Shown: positions 50,147 through 58,266, counted from the stretch's first letter. The stretch: DNA of 64,000 nt from Trabulsiella odontotermitis (GCF_030053895.1 NZ_CP125781.1:3658001-3722000), one strand, 5' to 3'. Translations and numbers: made by a program. The notes: generated by a model from the letters alone, not told the origin.

Positions 50147-51407
50147 TGTACATCTCCTCAATAAAATAAAGCGCATCACAAAGGGTACTGTCTGAGCCGA
50201 ATCCTCCTGCTTTGGTGATAACCGGCAGATCGTCAATCTCGCTGTTCACAAAGGTGCCGCACGGAATGCAGGGGGCGACTTCGCTTTGAATGCGATACCC
50301 TTCCGCACCCAGCGCACTGGCTACCGCGGTGGCGATATCCCCTCCGGTGAGGAACAGGCCGCCGATGCGCGCCTGCTCAATAATGCGTAACGTGATGGAC
50401 CCAAGCCGCTGACTCAACAGTTCGCCGAGCTGCTGGCGACTCATCCCCACAGCGCTACACAACGTGTCGATCATCTCCCGATCTTCCGCACGCCGACTGG
50501 TGCGTAAAATCGTATGATGCCGACGGCTCAATAGCGTACAGGTCTCCTCCACAATCGCGGCGATCTCCTGTTCGAAATGGGCTGAGACCAGTCGTGAGGC
50601 ATCAATATCAACGACCTTCGCTCTCTCCTGACACAGCGCTTTGTCGACCTGACGTCGCGTGGCTTCGCTCATCGAGCCCGCCACCACCAGTACTGGCAGC
50701 GCTTGTTTCTCCTGCATAAACATTCTGACCGGCAGGGCATTGGCGAGTCCGGCCGCGCCGACCAGCAGCGGCAGCTGTTTTTGTTCATTAATAGCCTGCG
50801 CAATCAGCGACAGATCGCGATCTTCCACCGCGTCCACCACAACCATGCATTCACCTTCTTCAGCGAAGGCGCTCAACAGCGCGCCCAGTTGGCCGCGACG
50901 GACGTCTTCAAGCGAGACCTCGCGCACCGGAATGTCACTCTGCAACGCGACCAGTTCCGCAATGCGTGAAGAGACAATCGGCGTTTTGGGATCGCTGGCA
51001 AATTCTGTCTCCAGTAAAGGGGTTCCGTTGACCAGGCACAACCCATCACGGGTAGTGCGCCCGGCGGCGGGGATCGCCGCTGCAATGACCGCCAGTGGCC
51101 GATGAGTCGCCCGCATCGCCGCGCTGACCTCGGCCCCCACGTTGCCGCGAAAGGTCGAGTCGATTTTTTTATACACCAGCGGCACGCTGCTCCCTTCGCA
51201 CCACGGCGCTAATGCCTGCTGTACGGCCTGTTCGGCTTGCGCCGCAGAGATTGCCCGACTTTCGGTATTGATAACCAGCACATCGGCCCGGCGCGAAGGC
51301 TTCTGCGCCGGGGTGAGCATCACTTCCGTGCGCGCGCCCTTCTTCGCCAGCTGCACGCCGGTATCGTTAGAGCCCGTAAAGTCATCGGCGATAACGATCA
51401 TTTTCAT
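50136..51407 (-). CDS. dtnK: Four-carbon acid sugar kinase, D-threonate kinase type
   Basis: A DUF1537-type kinase of 423 residues. The N-terminal substrate domain begins MKMIVIADDFTGSNDTGVQLA and includes VYKKIDSTFRGNVGAE. The C-terminal nucleotide-binding domain has GGLFLTGGDIATAV and the ITKAGGFGS ending. Family members phosphorylate D-threonate, D-erythronate or related four-carbon acids. Together with pdxA2, D-threonate is the most likely substrate (Salmonella has the same pair). Its ATG overlaps the transporter stop (ATGA), indicating translational coupling. Exact substrate choice cannot be read from the sequence alone. Confidence 0.88.
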   Translation of the reverse strand: MKMIVIADDFTGSNDTGVQLAKKGARTEVMLTPAQKPSRRADVLVINTESRAISAAQAEQAVQQALAPWCEGSSVPLVYKKIDSTFRGNVGAEVSAAMRATHRPLAVIAAAIPAAGRTTRDGLCLVNGTPLLETEFASDPKTPIVSSRIAELVALQSDIPVREVSLEDVRRGQLGALLSAFAEEGECMVVVDAVEDRDLSLIAQAINEQKQLPLLVGAAGLANALPVRMFMQEKQALPVLVVAGSMSEATRRQVDKALCQERAKVVDIDASRLVSAHFEQEIAAIVEETCTLLSRRHHTILRTSRRAEDREMIDTLCSAVGMSRQQLGELLSQRLGSITLRIIEQARIGGLFLTGGDIATAVASALGAEGYRIQSEVAPCIPCGTFVNSEIDDLPVITKAGGFGSDSTLCDALYFIEEMYSGN

Positions 51408-52357
51408 GCTTTATTCTCCTGAGCCACCTGACGCGCCTGACGTTTTGCCACCCATGAGGTGAGGACTGGCGTCAGGATCGCAGTGGTAATCACCGACGCG
51501 GCAACCAGTGGCGCGGCGGCGGCGGCAACTTCCGCCAGCGAAGGGTCAGCCTGCGCAATTGCCAGTGGCGTCGCGACGGCGTTACCCGCCGTACTGGACG
51601 CGGCGGCGCCGGCAATGCCACTGCCGCCAACCAGCCGGTCTGCGCGGATGTTAAAGAAACCGCCAACGAAAGTGGTCAGCACGCCAAGCAGGATGCCCGC
51701 CAGACCGCCCTGCAACAGCATCTCCAGGTTAATGCCAGCGCCCAGCGCAAAGGCAAAGAAAGGAATCAGCAGCGGGCCGCCTTTGGTCAGGAAGTCGCGC
51801 ATATTATGGTCGAGGTTACCGAGGATCATCCCCACCACCAGTGGAACCAGCACCGCCACCAGCGCCATGATCGGAATGTTTGCCATTCCCGCCGCGCCCA
51901 GTGCGATCATCGTAAAGAACGGACCGTCATTAAGAGACAGAATGGAGATCGCGCCAACATCACGTTCGTTGCCGAATTCGCCAACCAGCGCCGCATACAG
52001 CCCGCCATTCGAATTGCTCATTGCCGCAATAATCGCCAGGCCGCTTAAGCCAAAGATCCCTTCCGTACCAAATAGATGCTCAACGCCAAGACCGATCGCA
52101 ATGGCGATCAGCAATTTTGTCAGGGTGATCGTACCACCCTGCAACAATGCCTGAGGCGCAGCCTTCACGCTGATCCCGGCGCCCATACACAGCAGGAATG
52201 CGCCGATCAACGGGGCCGCGCCATTTTTAAACAGCGCGGTGGTAAACCCGCCGATCTCCAGCGCCTGCGGGGCAAAGGTATTGATAATGGCACCGATAAC
52301 CAATGGCACGACCATCATGCCGCCGGGTACGCGTTCTATTGCCTTTTTGATGTTCAT
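51404..52357 (-). CDS. KdgT-family sugar-acid transporter
   Basis: The ATG at MNIKKAIERVPGGMMVVPL gives 317 residues with a GGGAAG ribosome site; 14 open codons upstream are unsupported. It is an inner-membrane protein with about ten hydrophobic segments and family motifs MGAGISVKAAP, AMSNSNGGLYAALVGEFG and IPFFAFALGAGI. It resembles 2-keto-3-deoxygluconate permease, but the sequence is clearly diverged from E. coli KdgT. It leads the operon with dtnK and pdxA2, so the more likely substrate is D-threonate or a similar four-carbon acid. It is often labelled kdgT by similarity. Confidence 0.85.
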   Translation of the reverse strand: MNIKKAIERVPGGMMVVPLVIGAIINTFAPQALEIGGFTTALFKNGAAPLIGAFLLCMGAGISVKAAPQALLQGGTITLTKLLIAIAIGLGVEHLFGTEGIFGLSGLAIIAAMSNSNGGLYAALVGEFGNERDVGAISILSLNDGPFFTMIALGAAGMANIPIMALVAVLVPLVVGMILGNLDHNMRDFLTKGGPLLIPFFAFALGAGINLEMLLQGGLAGILLGVLTTFVGGFFNIRADRLVGGSGIAGAAASSTAGNAVATPLAIAQADPSLAEVAAAAAPLVAASVITTAILTPVLTSWVAKRQARQVAQENKA

Positions 52358-52382
52358 GGTCTTCCCGCCTGTTGTTGTGTTG

Positions 52383-52417
52383 TGATTAAATAAAATCATA
52401 AAGATTATATTTAATCA
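52383..52417. promoter_or_regulatory. Candidate operator of the D-threonate operon
   Basis: TGATTAAAT (52383-52391) and ATTTAATCA (52409-52417) are perfect inverted repeats. The inner AATC and GATT (around ATAAA) also match, so 13 of 15 arm positions are symmetrical. It lies 26-60 bp before the transporter ATG. A DeoR-type repressor site is the simplest reading. Two AGATCACA half-sites 16 bp apart (52423-52430, 52439-52446) next to it resemble CRP half-sites. Confidence 0.5.
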
Positions 52418-52487
52418 AATTTAGATCACAAAGGTGTCAGATCACAGTTTTAAACTGATTAATAAAAATCAAAGAATCATTTTTCAG

Positions 52488-52517
52488 CAAAAAAAAGCCG
52501 GACACGAACGTCCGGCT
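52488..52517 (-). terminator. yacL terminator
   Basis: AGCCGGAC (52496-52503) pairs with GTCCGGCT (52510-52517), and the minus-strand transcript continues into eight U. It begins 20 bp past the yacL stop. Confidence 0.85.
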
Positions 52518-52537
52518 GCTTTGATGATTGAAATAGC

Positions 52538-52900
52538 TCAGGATTGATGAAGAAATTCCCGGTATGCTTTCACCACCTGAAGAAAGTCTTCCACGCCGCA
52601 CAGCGACAAACTCTCTTCATCGTAGTAACTCATCCCTTCTTCCATTTCGTCACCGGCGAACTCCAGTTGGTTGGCGCGGATTATCGCCTCTTCGCCATCC
52701 ATCCAGAGCGTATATTCATGCCCCACTCGTTGCCAGGAACGTTCGCTGCCTTTCACCGCGCGCGCCGCCTGTTCCACTTCATCCAGCAGGGCCAGGTTTT
52801 CTTTCACTTCTTCATTAAACCAGTGCCCGACCACTTCGTGGCCCATGGACATGCGCACTTTTACTACTCCGGTAACATCGCGCAGAAATTCGTAATCCAT
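52538..52900 (-). CDS. yacL: YacL, UPF0231 family protein
   Basis: The 120-residue cytoplasmic protein matches E. coli YacL in length and in its start (MDYEFLRDVTGVVKVRMSMGHE) and acidic middle (GDEMEEGMSYYDEESLSL). No catalytic motif or membrane segment is visible, and no function is established to my knowledge. It sits downstream of acnB on the same strand, beyond the acnB terminator, and has its own strong terminator, so it is likely a separate transcription unit. Confidence 0.93.
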   Translation of the reverse strand: MDYEFLRDVTGVVKVRMSMGHEVVGHWFNEEVKENLALLDEVEQAARAVKGSERSWQRVGHEYTLWMDGEEAIIRANQLEFAGDEMEEGMSYYDEESLSLCGVEDFLQVVKAYREFLHQS

Positions 52901-52982
52901 AATGTGTCCCTCTGCAAAACTCTTGCAGTAATTATCGCAGCAGCGCAGCAGAAAAACAGCGGTACACAGGGAAGGTTTGAAA

Positions 52983-53013
52983 ATAAAAAACCCTTCTCCG
53001 GGGAGAAGGGTTT
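52983..53013 (-). terminator. acnB terminator
   Basis: AAACCCTTCTC (52988-52998) pairs with GAGAAGGGTTT (53003-53013), and the minus-strand transcript continues TTTATTTTC. It begins 22 bp past the acnB stop. Confidence 0.8.
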
Positions 53014-53035
53014 GTAGGCCTGGTAAGCGGAGTAC

Positions 53036-55633
53036 TTACACTGCCGTCTGGAAAATCACGCCATCAGCTTTCTCGGTGTATTGATTAAGCTGGTCGAAGT
53101 TCAGATAGCGATAAGTATCCACAGCGGTTTTATCCACCTGCGCGACAAAGGTCTGATACTCTTCCGGCGTCGGTAGTTTACCGATCAGCGCCGCAACCGC
53201 CGCCAGCTCCGCAGACGCCAGGTAGACGTTCGCGCCGGTACCTAAACGGTTCGGGAAGTTACGGGTTGAAGTGGAGACCACCGTCGCACCGTCCGCCACA
53301 CGCGCCTGGTTACCCATGCACAGCGAGCAGCCCGGGATTTCAATACGCGCGCCGCTCTTACCGAACACGCTGTAGTAACCCTCTTCAGTCAGCTGTGCCG
53401 CATCCATACGGGTTGGCGGCGCCACCCACAGACGAGTCGGCAACTGGCCTTTGTGGGTATCCAGCAGTTTACCTGCCGCACGGAAGTGACCAATGTTGGT
53501 CATGCAGGAGCCGATAAACACTTCGTCGATCTTGTCGCCCTGAACGTCGGAGAGCAGACGCGCATCGTCCGGATCGTTCGGCGCACACAGGATCGGCTCT
53601 TTGATATCAGCCAGATCGATGTCGATCACCGCCGCATATTCCGCATCTGCGTCTGCTTCCAGCAGTTGCGGATCCGCCAGCCATTTCTCCATACCCTGAA
53701 CGCGACGTTCCAGCGTACGACGGTCGCCGTAGCCTTCTGCAATCATCCACTTCAGCAGCACGATGTTTGAGTTCAGATACTCAATGATCGGCTCTTTGTT
53801 GAGCTTAATGGTGCAACCCGCTGCAGAACGTTCTGCAGAGGCGTCAGTCAGTTCAAACGCCTGCTCGACTTTCAGATCCGGCAGACCTTCGATTTCCAGA
53901 ATGCGGCCAGAGAAGATGTTCTTCTTGCCCTTCTTCTCAACGGTCAGCAGGCCCTGTCTGATGGCGTACAGCGGGATCGCGTGAACCAGGTCGCGCAGGG
54001 TAATGCCCGGCTGCATTTTGCCTTTGAAGCGCACCAGAACGGATTCCGGCATATCCAGTGGCATCACGCCGGTCGCGGCAGCAAACGCCACCAGACCAGA
54101 ACCCGCCGGGAAAGAGATGCCGATCGGGAAACGGGTGTGCGAATCACCACCAGTACCGACGGTATCCGGCAACAGCATACGGTTCAGCCACGAGTGGATA
54201 ACGCCATCGCCAGGACGCAGCGAAACGCCGCCACGGTTCATGATGAAGTCCGGCAGCGTATGGTGAGTGGTCACGTCGACCGGCTTCGGATAGGCTGCGG
54301 TGTGGCAGAAGGACTGCATCACCAGGTCAGACGAGAAGCCCAGGCAGGCCAGGTCTTTCAGTTCATCACGGGTCATCGGACCGGTGGTGTCCTGAGAACC
54401 GACGGAGGTCATCTTCGGCTCGCAATACGCGCCCGGACGAACACCGGCAACGCCACAGGCGCGGCCAACCATTTTCTGTGCCAGCGAGAAGCCACGGCCG
54501 CTTTCCGCCACGTCTTTCGCTTTGCGGAACACATCGCTGTGCGGCAGACCCAGCGCTTCACGCGCTTTGGTGGTAAGTCCTCGACCGATGATCAGCGGAA
54601 TACGGCCACCGGCACGCACTTCGTCGATCAGCACGTCCGTTTTCAGTTCAAAGCTCGCCAGCAGTTCGCCGGTTTCGTGGTTACGCACTTCACCTTTGAA
54701 CGGGTAAACGTCAATCACGTCGCCCATGTTCAGGTTGCTGACATCCACTTCAATCGGCAGCGCACCGGCATCTTCCATGGTGTTGAAGAAGATTGGCGCG
54801 ATTTTACCGCCAAGCACCAGACCGCCGCCGCGTTTGTTCGGCACATGCGGGATGTCATCGCCCATGAACCACAGCACCGAGTTGGTCGCGGACTTACGGG
54901 AAGAACCGGTACCGACCACGTCACCGACATAGGCCAGCGGGAAGCCTTTTTTCTGCAGTGCTTCGATTTGTTTGATGGGGCCAACGACGCCAGGCTGATC
55001 CGGCTCAATACCTTCACGAGCGTTTTTCAGCATCGCCAGCGCATGCAGCGGGATATCCGGACGTGACCACGCATCCGGCGCCGGAGACAGGTCATCAGTA
55101 TTGGTTTCGCCCGTCACTTTAAAGACGGTGACAGTGATTTTTTCCGCGAGCTGAGGACGGTTCAGGAACCATTCTGCGTCAGCCCAGGACTGCATCACCT
55201 GTTTCGCGTAAACGTTACCCGCTTTGGCTTTCTCTTCTACGTCGTAGAAGTTGTCAAACATCAGCAGCGTTTGCGACAGCGCTTTGGCAGCAATCGGCGC
55301 CAGTTTTTCGTTATCCAGCGCGTCAATCAGCGGATGAATGTTATACCCGCCCTGCATGGTGCCAAGCAGTTCAATCGCTTTTTCAGGGGTAACCAGTGGG
55401 GAGCTCGCTTCGCCTTTGGCGACAGCGGCGAGGAATCCGGCTTTAACATAGGCGGCTTCATCAACGCCAGGCGGGACACGGTTGGTCAACAGATCTAACA
55501 GGAATTCTTCTTCGCCAGCAGGCGGATTTTTCAGCAGTTCCACCAGCGCGGCCATTTGGGTTGCATCTAAGGGTTTAGCAACAATCCCTTCGGCGGCACG
55601 CTCAGCTACGTGCTCACGGTATTCTTTTAGCAC
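53036..55633 (-). CDS. acnB: Aconitate hydratase B (bifunctional)
   Basis: AcnB is the main vegetative aconitase (citrate to isocitrate), also acts on 2-methylisocitrate, and its apo-form binds mRNA. The GTG start (complement of 55631-55633) behind AGGAG gives 865 residues beginning MLKEYREHVAERAAEG, the E. coli length; nine open codons upstream cover the ribosome site. An N-terminal HEAT-like domain precedes the swivelling and catalytic domains. The [4Fe-4S] cysteines are in SCMTNIGHFRA and PGCSLCMGNQA. A sigma70 promoter is visible upstream. Confidence 0.98.
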   Translation of the reverse strand: MLKEYREHVAERAAEGIVAKPLDATQMAALVELLKNPPAGEEEFLLDLLTNRVPPGVDEAAYVKAGFLAAVAKGEASSPLVTPEKAIELLGTMQGGYNIHPLIDALDNEKLAPIAAKALSQTLLMFDNFYDVEEKAKAGNVYAKQVMQSWADAEWFLNRPQLAEKITVTVFKVTGETNTDDLSPAPDAWSRPDIPLHALAMLKNAREGIEPDQPGVVGPIKQIEALQKKGFPLAYVGDVVGTGSSRKSATNSVLWFMGDDIPHVPNKRGGGLVLGGKIAPIFFNTMEDAGALPIEVDVSNLNMGDVIDVYPFKGEVRNHETGELLASFELKTDVLIDEVRAGGRIPLIIGRGLTTKAREALGLPHSDVFRKAKDVAESGRGFSLAQKMVGRACGVAGVRPGAYCEPKMTSVGSQDTTGPMTRDELKDLACLGFSSDLVMQSFCHTAAYPKPVDVTTHHTLPDFIMNRGGVSLRPGDGVIHSWLNRMLLPDTVGTGGDSHTRFPIGISFPAGSGLVAFAAATGVMPLDMPESVLVRFKGKMQPGITLRDLVHAIPLYAIRQGLLTVEKKGKKNIFSGRILEIEGLPDLKVEQAFELTDASAERSAAGCTIKLNKEPIIEYLNSNIVLLKWMIAEGYGDRRTLERRVQGMEKWLADPQLLEADADAEYAAVIDIDLADIKEPILCAPNDPDDARLLSDVQGDKIDEVFIGSCMTNIGHFRAAGKLLDTHKGQLPTRLWVAPPTRMDAAQLTEEGYYSVFGKSGARIEIPGCSLCMGNQARVADGATVVSTSTRNFPNRLGTGANVYLASAELAAVAALIGKLPTPEEYQTFVAQVDKTAVDTYRYLNFDQLNQYTEKADGVIFQTAV

Positions 55634-55734
55634 GACGGTTCTCCTCGCTCTCATTGTCATGTGCGGCAGGCGATTCTCTTCACGCTCCTGTGAGACAGCA
55701 GTTTGTAGGGTAAATGCCGGATACCGCGTCGGGC

Positions 55735-55763
55735 AGCATAGCAGGATTTTGGCAGTGTGTTAA
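55735..55763 (-). promoter_or_regulatory. acnB promoter
   Basis: On the minus strand TTAACA (complement of 55758-55763), a 17-bp spacer, and TATGCT (complement of 55735-55740) form a good sigma70 promoter, about 100 bp before the GTG start. Confidence 0.6.
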
Positions 55764-55847
55764 TCCGTTTACAAAAAAGCAACATTAAATAATTTGCTGA
55801 ATCGTTGCGATGAATATATTGCAGGCCAAACGCGGTTTCTCAGGCAC

Positions 55848-55875
55848 AAAAAAACCGCCGTAAAGCGGTTTTTTT
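55848..55875. terminator. Bidirectional terminator in the acnB-yacH interval
   Basis: AAAAAAACCGC (55848-55858) and GCGGTTTTTTT (55865-55875) give a short stem with strong T-runs on both strands. No annotated gene ends next to it. On the minus strand it would end any transcript coming from 55.9-56.7 kb before the acnB promoter. Confidence 0.7.
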
Positions 55876-55916
55876 GTTGCTTCAGGGTGGTAGCAGGCAC
55901 CGTAGAAGCAGGTTTT

Positions 55917-56148
55917 GTGGCAATTACCAGGCAAGGACGATTTTGCACAGAACATCACCCGTTTGCAATGGTCAGTTTCGGTTTTGCGTAGCGCATTCCC
56001 GTTTTAACAAAATGTCAGAAACAAACGATGCTTTACTATCGCCATTTGAAAAAGTGGCGATATAGTCGCTTCTGGCCTGCTTCACTGGCGTAGCAGCCAG
56101 TCACCGGGCCTGGAAGCAGTTCCTGTACTCCGCGTGGCAATTACCAGG
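55917..56148. repeat. Direct repeat pair in the acnB-yacH interval
   Basis: GTGGCAATTACCAGG occurs exactly at 55917-55931 and 56134-56148. Each copy is preceded by similar TAGCAG and GAAGCAG words, so the copies are the best-kept part of imperfect repeats of about 50 bp. Between them is an 8-bp inverted repeat, TATCGCCA (56037-56044) and TGGCGATA (56055-56062). Otherwise I see no gene in 55876-56213; the function is unknown. Confidence 0.55.
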
Positions 56149-56213
56149 TTTGCCCGGTTCTGCCTTTCCCGGTGAAGAAGGAATCAACGTGGCCCTTAAA
56201 GGGAAAACGTGCA

Positions 56214-56333
56214 ATGGAGATGCGTTATCTGTATGCGCTCATCATTGTGACAGGTTTAGTGCTGGCATCGCTGCATGGTGGCTGGAATATTTCCGACATC
56301 ACAGTGATGTTCGTCCTGAACCTGGGCAAGTAA
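56214..56333 (+). CDS. Candidate small membrane protein (39 residues)
   Basis: The frame from ATG 56214 reads MEMRYLYALIIVTGLVLASL and then 19 further residues ending MFVLNLGK, with TAA at 56331. It has one clear hydrophobic helix (residues 5-20) and a second milder hydrophobic stretch. The ribosome site (AAGGG, about ten bases away) is mediocre. An in-frame GTG at 56172 would add 14 residues. A strong hairpin follows the stop by seven bases. I do not recognise it. Its size and place are typical of unannotated small membrane proteins, but chance cannot be excluded. Confidence 0.4.
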   Translation: MEMRYLYALIIVTGLVLASLHGGWNISDITVMFVLNLGK

Positions 56334-56339
56334 GCTAGT

Positions 56340-56359
56340 GGTCGCCCGCAAGGGCGACC
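56340..56359. terminator. Hairpin between the small ORF and the secreted protein gene
   Basis: GGTCGCCC (56340-56347) and GGGCGACC (56352-56359) form an 8-bp stem with a GCAA tetraloop. It lies between converging reading frames (stops at 56333 + and 56384 -). The T-run is weak on both sides. Confidence 0.55.
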
Positions 56360-56383
56360 GTCTATATCTCAGAAAACGTATTA

Positions 56384-56668
56384 TCAACCCTGATGCGGCA
56401 TCAGTTTAGGATGACCCACCACGGCAGGTTTAGTGCTGGAGAGCGCGGCTTCGTCAGCGCTGATGCTGCCCGAATTTGCCGCCCAGACGCCTTCATGGGT
56501 TTTAGTGATCGCCTGATGCTGCGCGTTCAAATCTTCTCCCATGGCAGCGATGTGGGTACTTTCGGTGCCGCCGCTGTTGTCGGCCCAAGGAATGACAGGA
56601 TCCGCGGCGAATGCCAGGCCAGAAACCAGCGTCGCGGTTAATGTTGCTGTAGCCAGTAAAGTTTCCAT
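56384..56668 (-). CDS. Small secreted protein of unknown function at the yacH locus
   Basis: A 94-residue protein with a predicted signal peptide (METLLATATLTATLVSGLAFA, cut near residue 21-22) and a polar mature part (ADPVIPWADNSGGTESTH and on) ending VVGHPKLMPHQG. The signal's N-region has no Lys or Arg, which is unusual. AGAGGTG, about five bases before the ATG, is a strong ribosome site and supports translation. It occupies the position of yacH between lpd and acnB in E. coli but has no resemblance to that 600-residue protein. The mature part has no cysteines and no motif I recognise. Confidence 0.65.
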   Translation of the reverse strand: METLLATATLTATLVSGLAFAADPVIPWADNSGGTESTHIAAMGEDLNAQHQAITKTHEGVWAANSGSISADEAALSSTKPAVVGHPKLMPHQG

Positions 56669-56794
56669 AGTGCACCTCTGAATTAATTAGCACACTAAAA
56701 GTTTACATTGCAATTATTTAAAAAAGCGCTTCAGGTTGTACTGAGGTATTACCGGAGAAATAGTTTTTCAAACTTTTGCCGTCGTGCAGAAAAA

Positions 56795-56819
56795 GAAAAA
56801 AGCGGCTGATTCAGCCGCT
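56795..56819 (-). terminator. lpd terminator
   Basis: AGCGGCTG (56801-56808) pairs with CAGCCGCT (56812-56819); the minus-strand transcript continues into TTTTTTCTTTTT. It begins 22 bp past the lpd stop. Confidence 0.85.
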
Positions 56820-56841
56820 TTTTATCATCAGGGCAGAAGAA

Positions 56842-58266
56842 TTATTTTTTCTTCGCTTTCGGGTTCGGCAGGTCGGTGATGCTACCTTCGAACACTTCAG
56901 CCGCCAGACCCACGGATTCATGCAGGGTCGGGTGAGCATGGATGGTCAGCGCGATATCTTCGGCGTCACAACCCATTTCGATCGCCAGACCGATTTCACC
57001 CAGCAGTTCGCCGCCGTTGGTACCGACAATCGCACCACCAATCACACGGTGAGTTTCTTTGTCGAAAATCAGTTTGGTCATACCGTCTGCACAGTCGGAC
57101 GCGATAGCACGACCAGACGCCGCCCACGGGAAGGTGGCGGTTTCGTAGCTGATGCCTTTCTCTTTCGCTTCTTTCTCAGTCAGACCGACCCATGCCACTT
57201 CTGGCTCGGTGTAAGCGATAGACGGGATCACTTTCGGATCGAAGTAGTGTTTCTGACCGGCGATCACTTCAGCGGCAACGTGACCTTCGTGAACACCTTT
57301 GTGCGCCAGCATCGGCTGACCGACGATATCGCCGATAGCAAAGATGTGCGGCACGTTGGTGCGCAGTTGCTTGTCAACGCGGATGAAGCCGCGATCGTCA
57401 ACTTCAACACCGGCTTTGCCCGCGTCGAGGTTTTTACCGTTCGGCACACGACCGATGGCCACCAGCACCGCGTCGTAACGCTGCGGCTCTGCCGGGGCTT
57501 TTTTGCCTTCCATCGAAACGTAGATACCGTCTTTCTTCGCTTCTACGGCAGTCACTTTGGTTTCCAGCATCAGGTTGAATTTCTTGCTGATGCGTTTGGT
57601 GAAGACTTTAACGATGTCTTTGTCTGCCGCCGGGATCACCTGGTCGAACATTTCAACCACGTCAATCTCTGAACCCAACGCATGGTATACAGTACCCATT
57701 TCCAGACCGATGATCCCGCCACCCATCACCAGCATACGCTTCGGTACGGATTTCAGTTCCAGGGCGTCGGTGGAGTCCCATACGCGCGGGTCATCATGCG
57801 GAATGAACGGCAGTTGAATCGGACGGGAACCCGCCGCGATGATAGCGTTGTCGAAGTTGATCACGGTTTTACCGTTTTCGCCTTCCACTTCCAGGGTGTT
57901 CGCCCCGGTAAATTTACCCAGACCAGTGACCACTTTCACCTTACGGCCTTTCGCCATACCGGCCAGACCGCCAGTCAGTTGCGTGATGACTTTTTCTTTC
58001 CAGGTACGAATCTTGTCGATATCGGTTTTCGGCTCGCCGAAGACGATACCGTGTTCAGCCAGCGCTTTGGCTTCTTCGATAACTTTTGCAACGTGCAGCA
58101 GCGCTTTAGAAGGGATACAGCCGACGTTCAGACAAACACCACCGAGAGTGCTGTAGCGTTCTACGATAACGGTTTCCAGACCTAAATCAGCGCAACGGAA
58201 GGCAGCAGAGTAACCTGCCGGGCCTGCCCCAAGTACCACGACCTGAGTTTTGATTTCAGTACTCAT
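56842..58266 (-). CDS. lpdA: Dihydrolipoamide dehydrogenase (E3)
   Basis: E3 reoxidises dihydrolipoyl groups for the pyruvate and 2-oxoglutarate dehydrogenase complexes and for glycine cleavage. The second of two adjacent ATGs gives 474 residues as in E. coli and has better ribosome-site spacing. FAD binding is at VVLGAGPAGYSAA (about 10-22), the redox disulfide is C45/C50 (GGVCLNVGC), NAD binding is at GGGIIGLEMG, and the catalytic His/Glu pair is in HAHPTLHES. It is transcribed with aceEF and also from its own promoter region, which holds a 20-bp perfect palindrome. Confidence 0.98.
   Translation of the reverse strand: MSTEIKTQVVVLGAGPAGYSAAFRCADLGLETVIVERYSTLGGVCLNVGCIPSKALLHVAKVIEEAKALAEHGIVFGEPKTDIDKIRTWKEKVITQLTGGLAGMAKGRKVKVVTGLGKFTGANTLEVEGENGKTVINFDNAIIAAGSRPIQLPFIPHDDPRVWDSTDALELKSVPKRMLVMGGGIIGLEMGTVYHALGSEIDVVEMFDQVIPAADKDIVKVFTKRISKKFNLMLETKVTAVEAKKDGIYVSMEGKKAPAEPQRYDAVLVAIGRVPNGKNLDAGKAGVEVDDRGFIRVDKQLRTNVPHIFAIGDIVGQPMLAHKGVHEGHVAAEVIAGQKHYFDPKVIPSIAYTEPEVAWVGLTEKEAKEKGISYETATFPWAASGRAIASDCADGMTKLIFDKETHRVIGGAIVGTNGGELLGEIGLAIEMGCDAEDIALTIHAHPTLHESVGLAAEVFEGSITDLPNPKAKKK

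Noticed and set aside
52538..53017. 157-codon + strand frame opposite yacL
   Set aside because: yacL on the other strand matches a conserved family in full length and has a terminator; the frame is a shadow.
53981..55066. A 361-codon + strand frame antisense to acnB
   Set aside because: It lies wholly inside acnB, which is intact and conserved on the other strand.
56150..56338. A 62-codon + strand frame overlapping the 39-codon candidate
   Set aside because: Its translation is Cys/His-mixed with no coherent domain or membrane segment, and its ATG has no ribosome site; the other frame is more protein-like.
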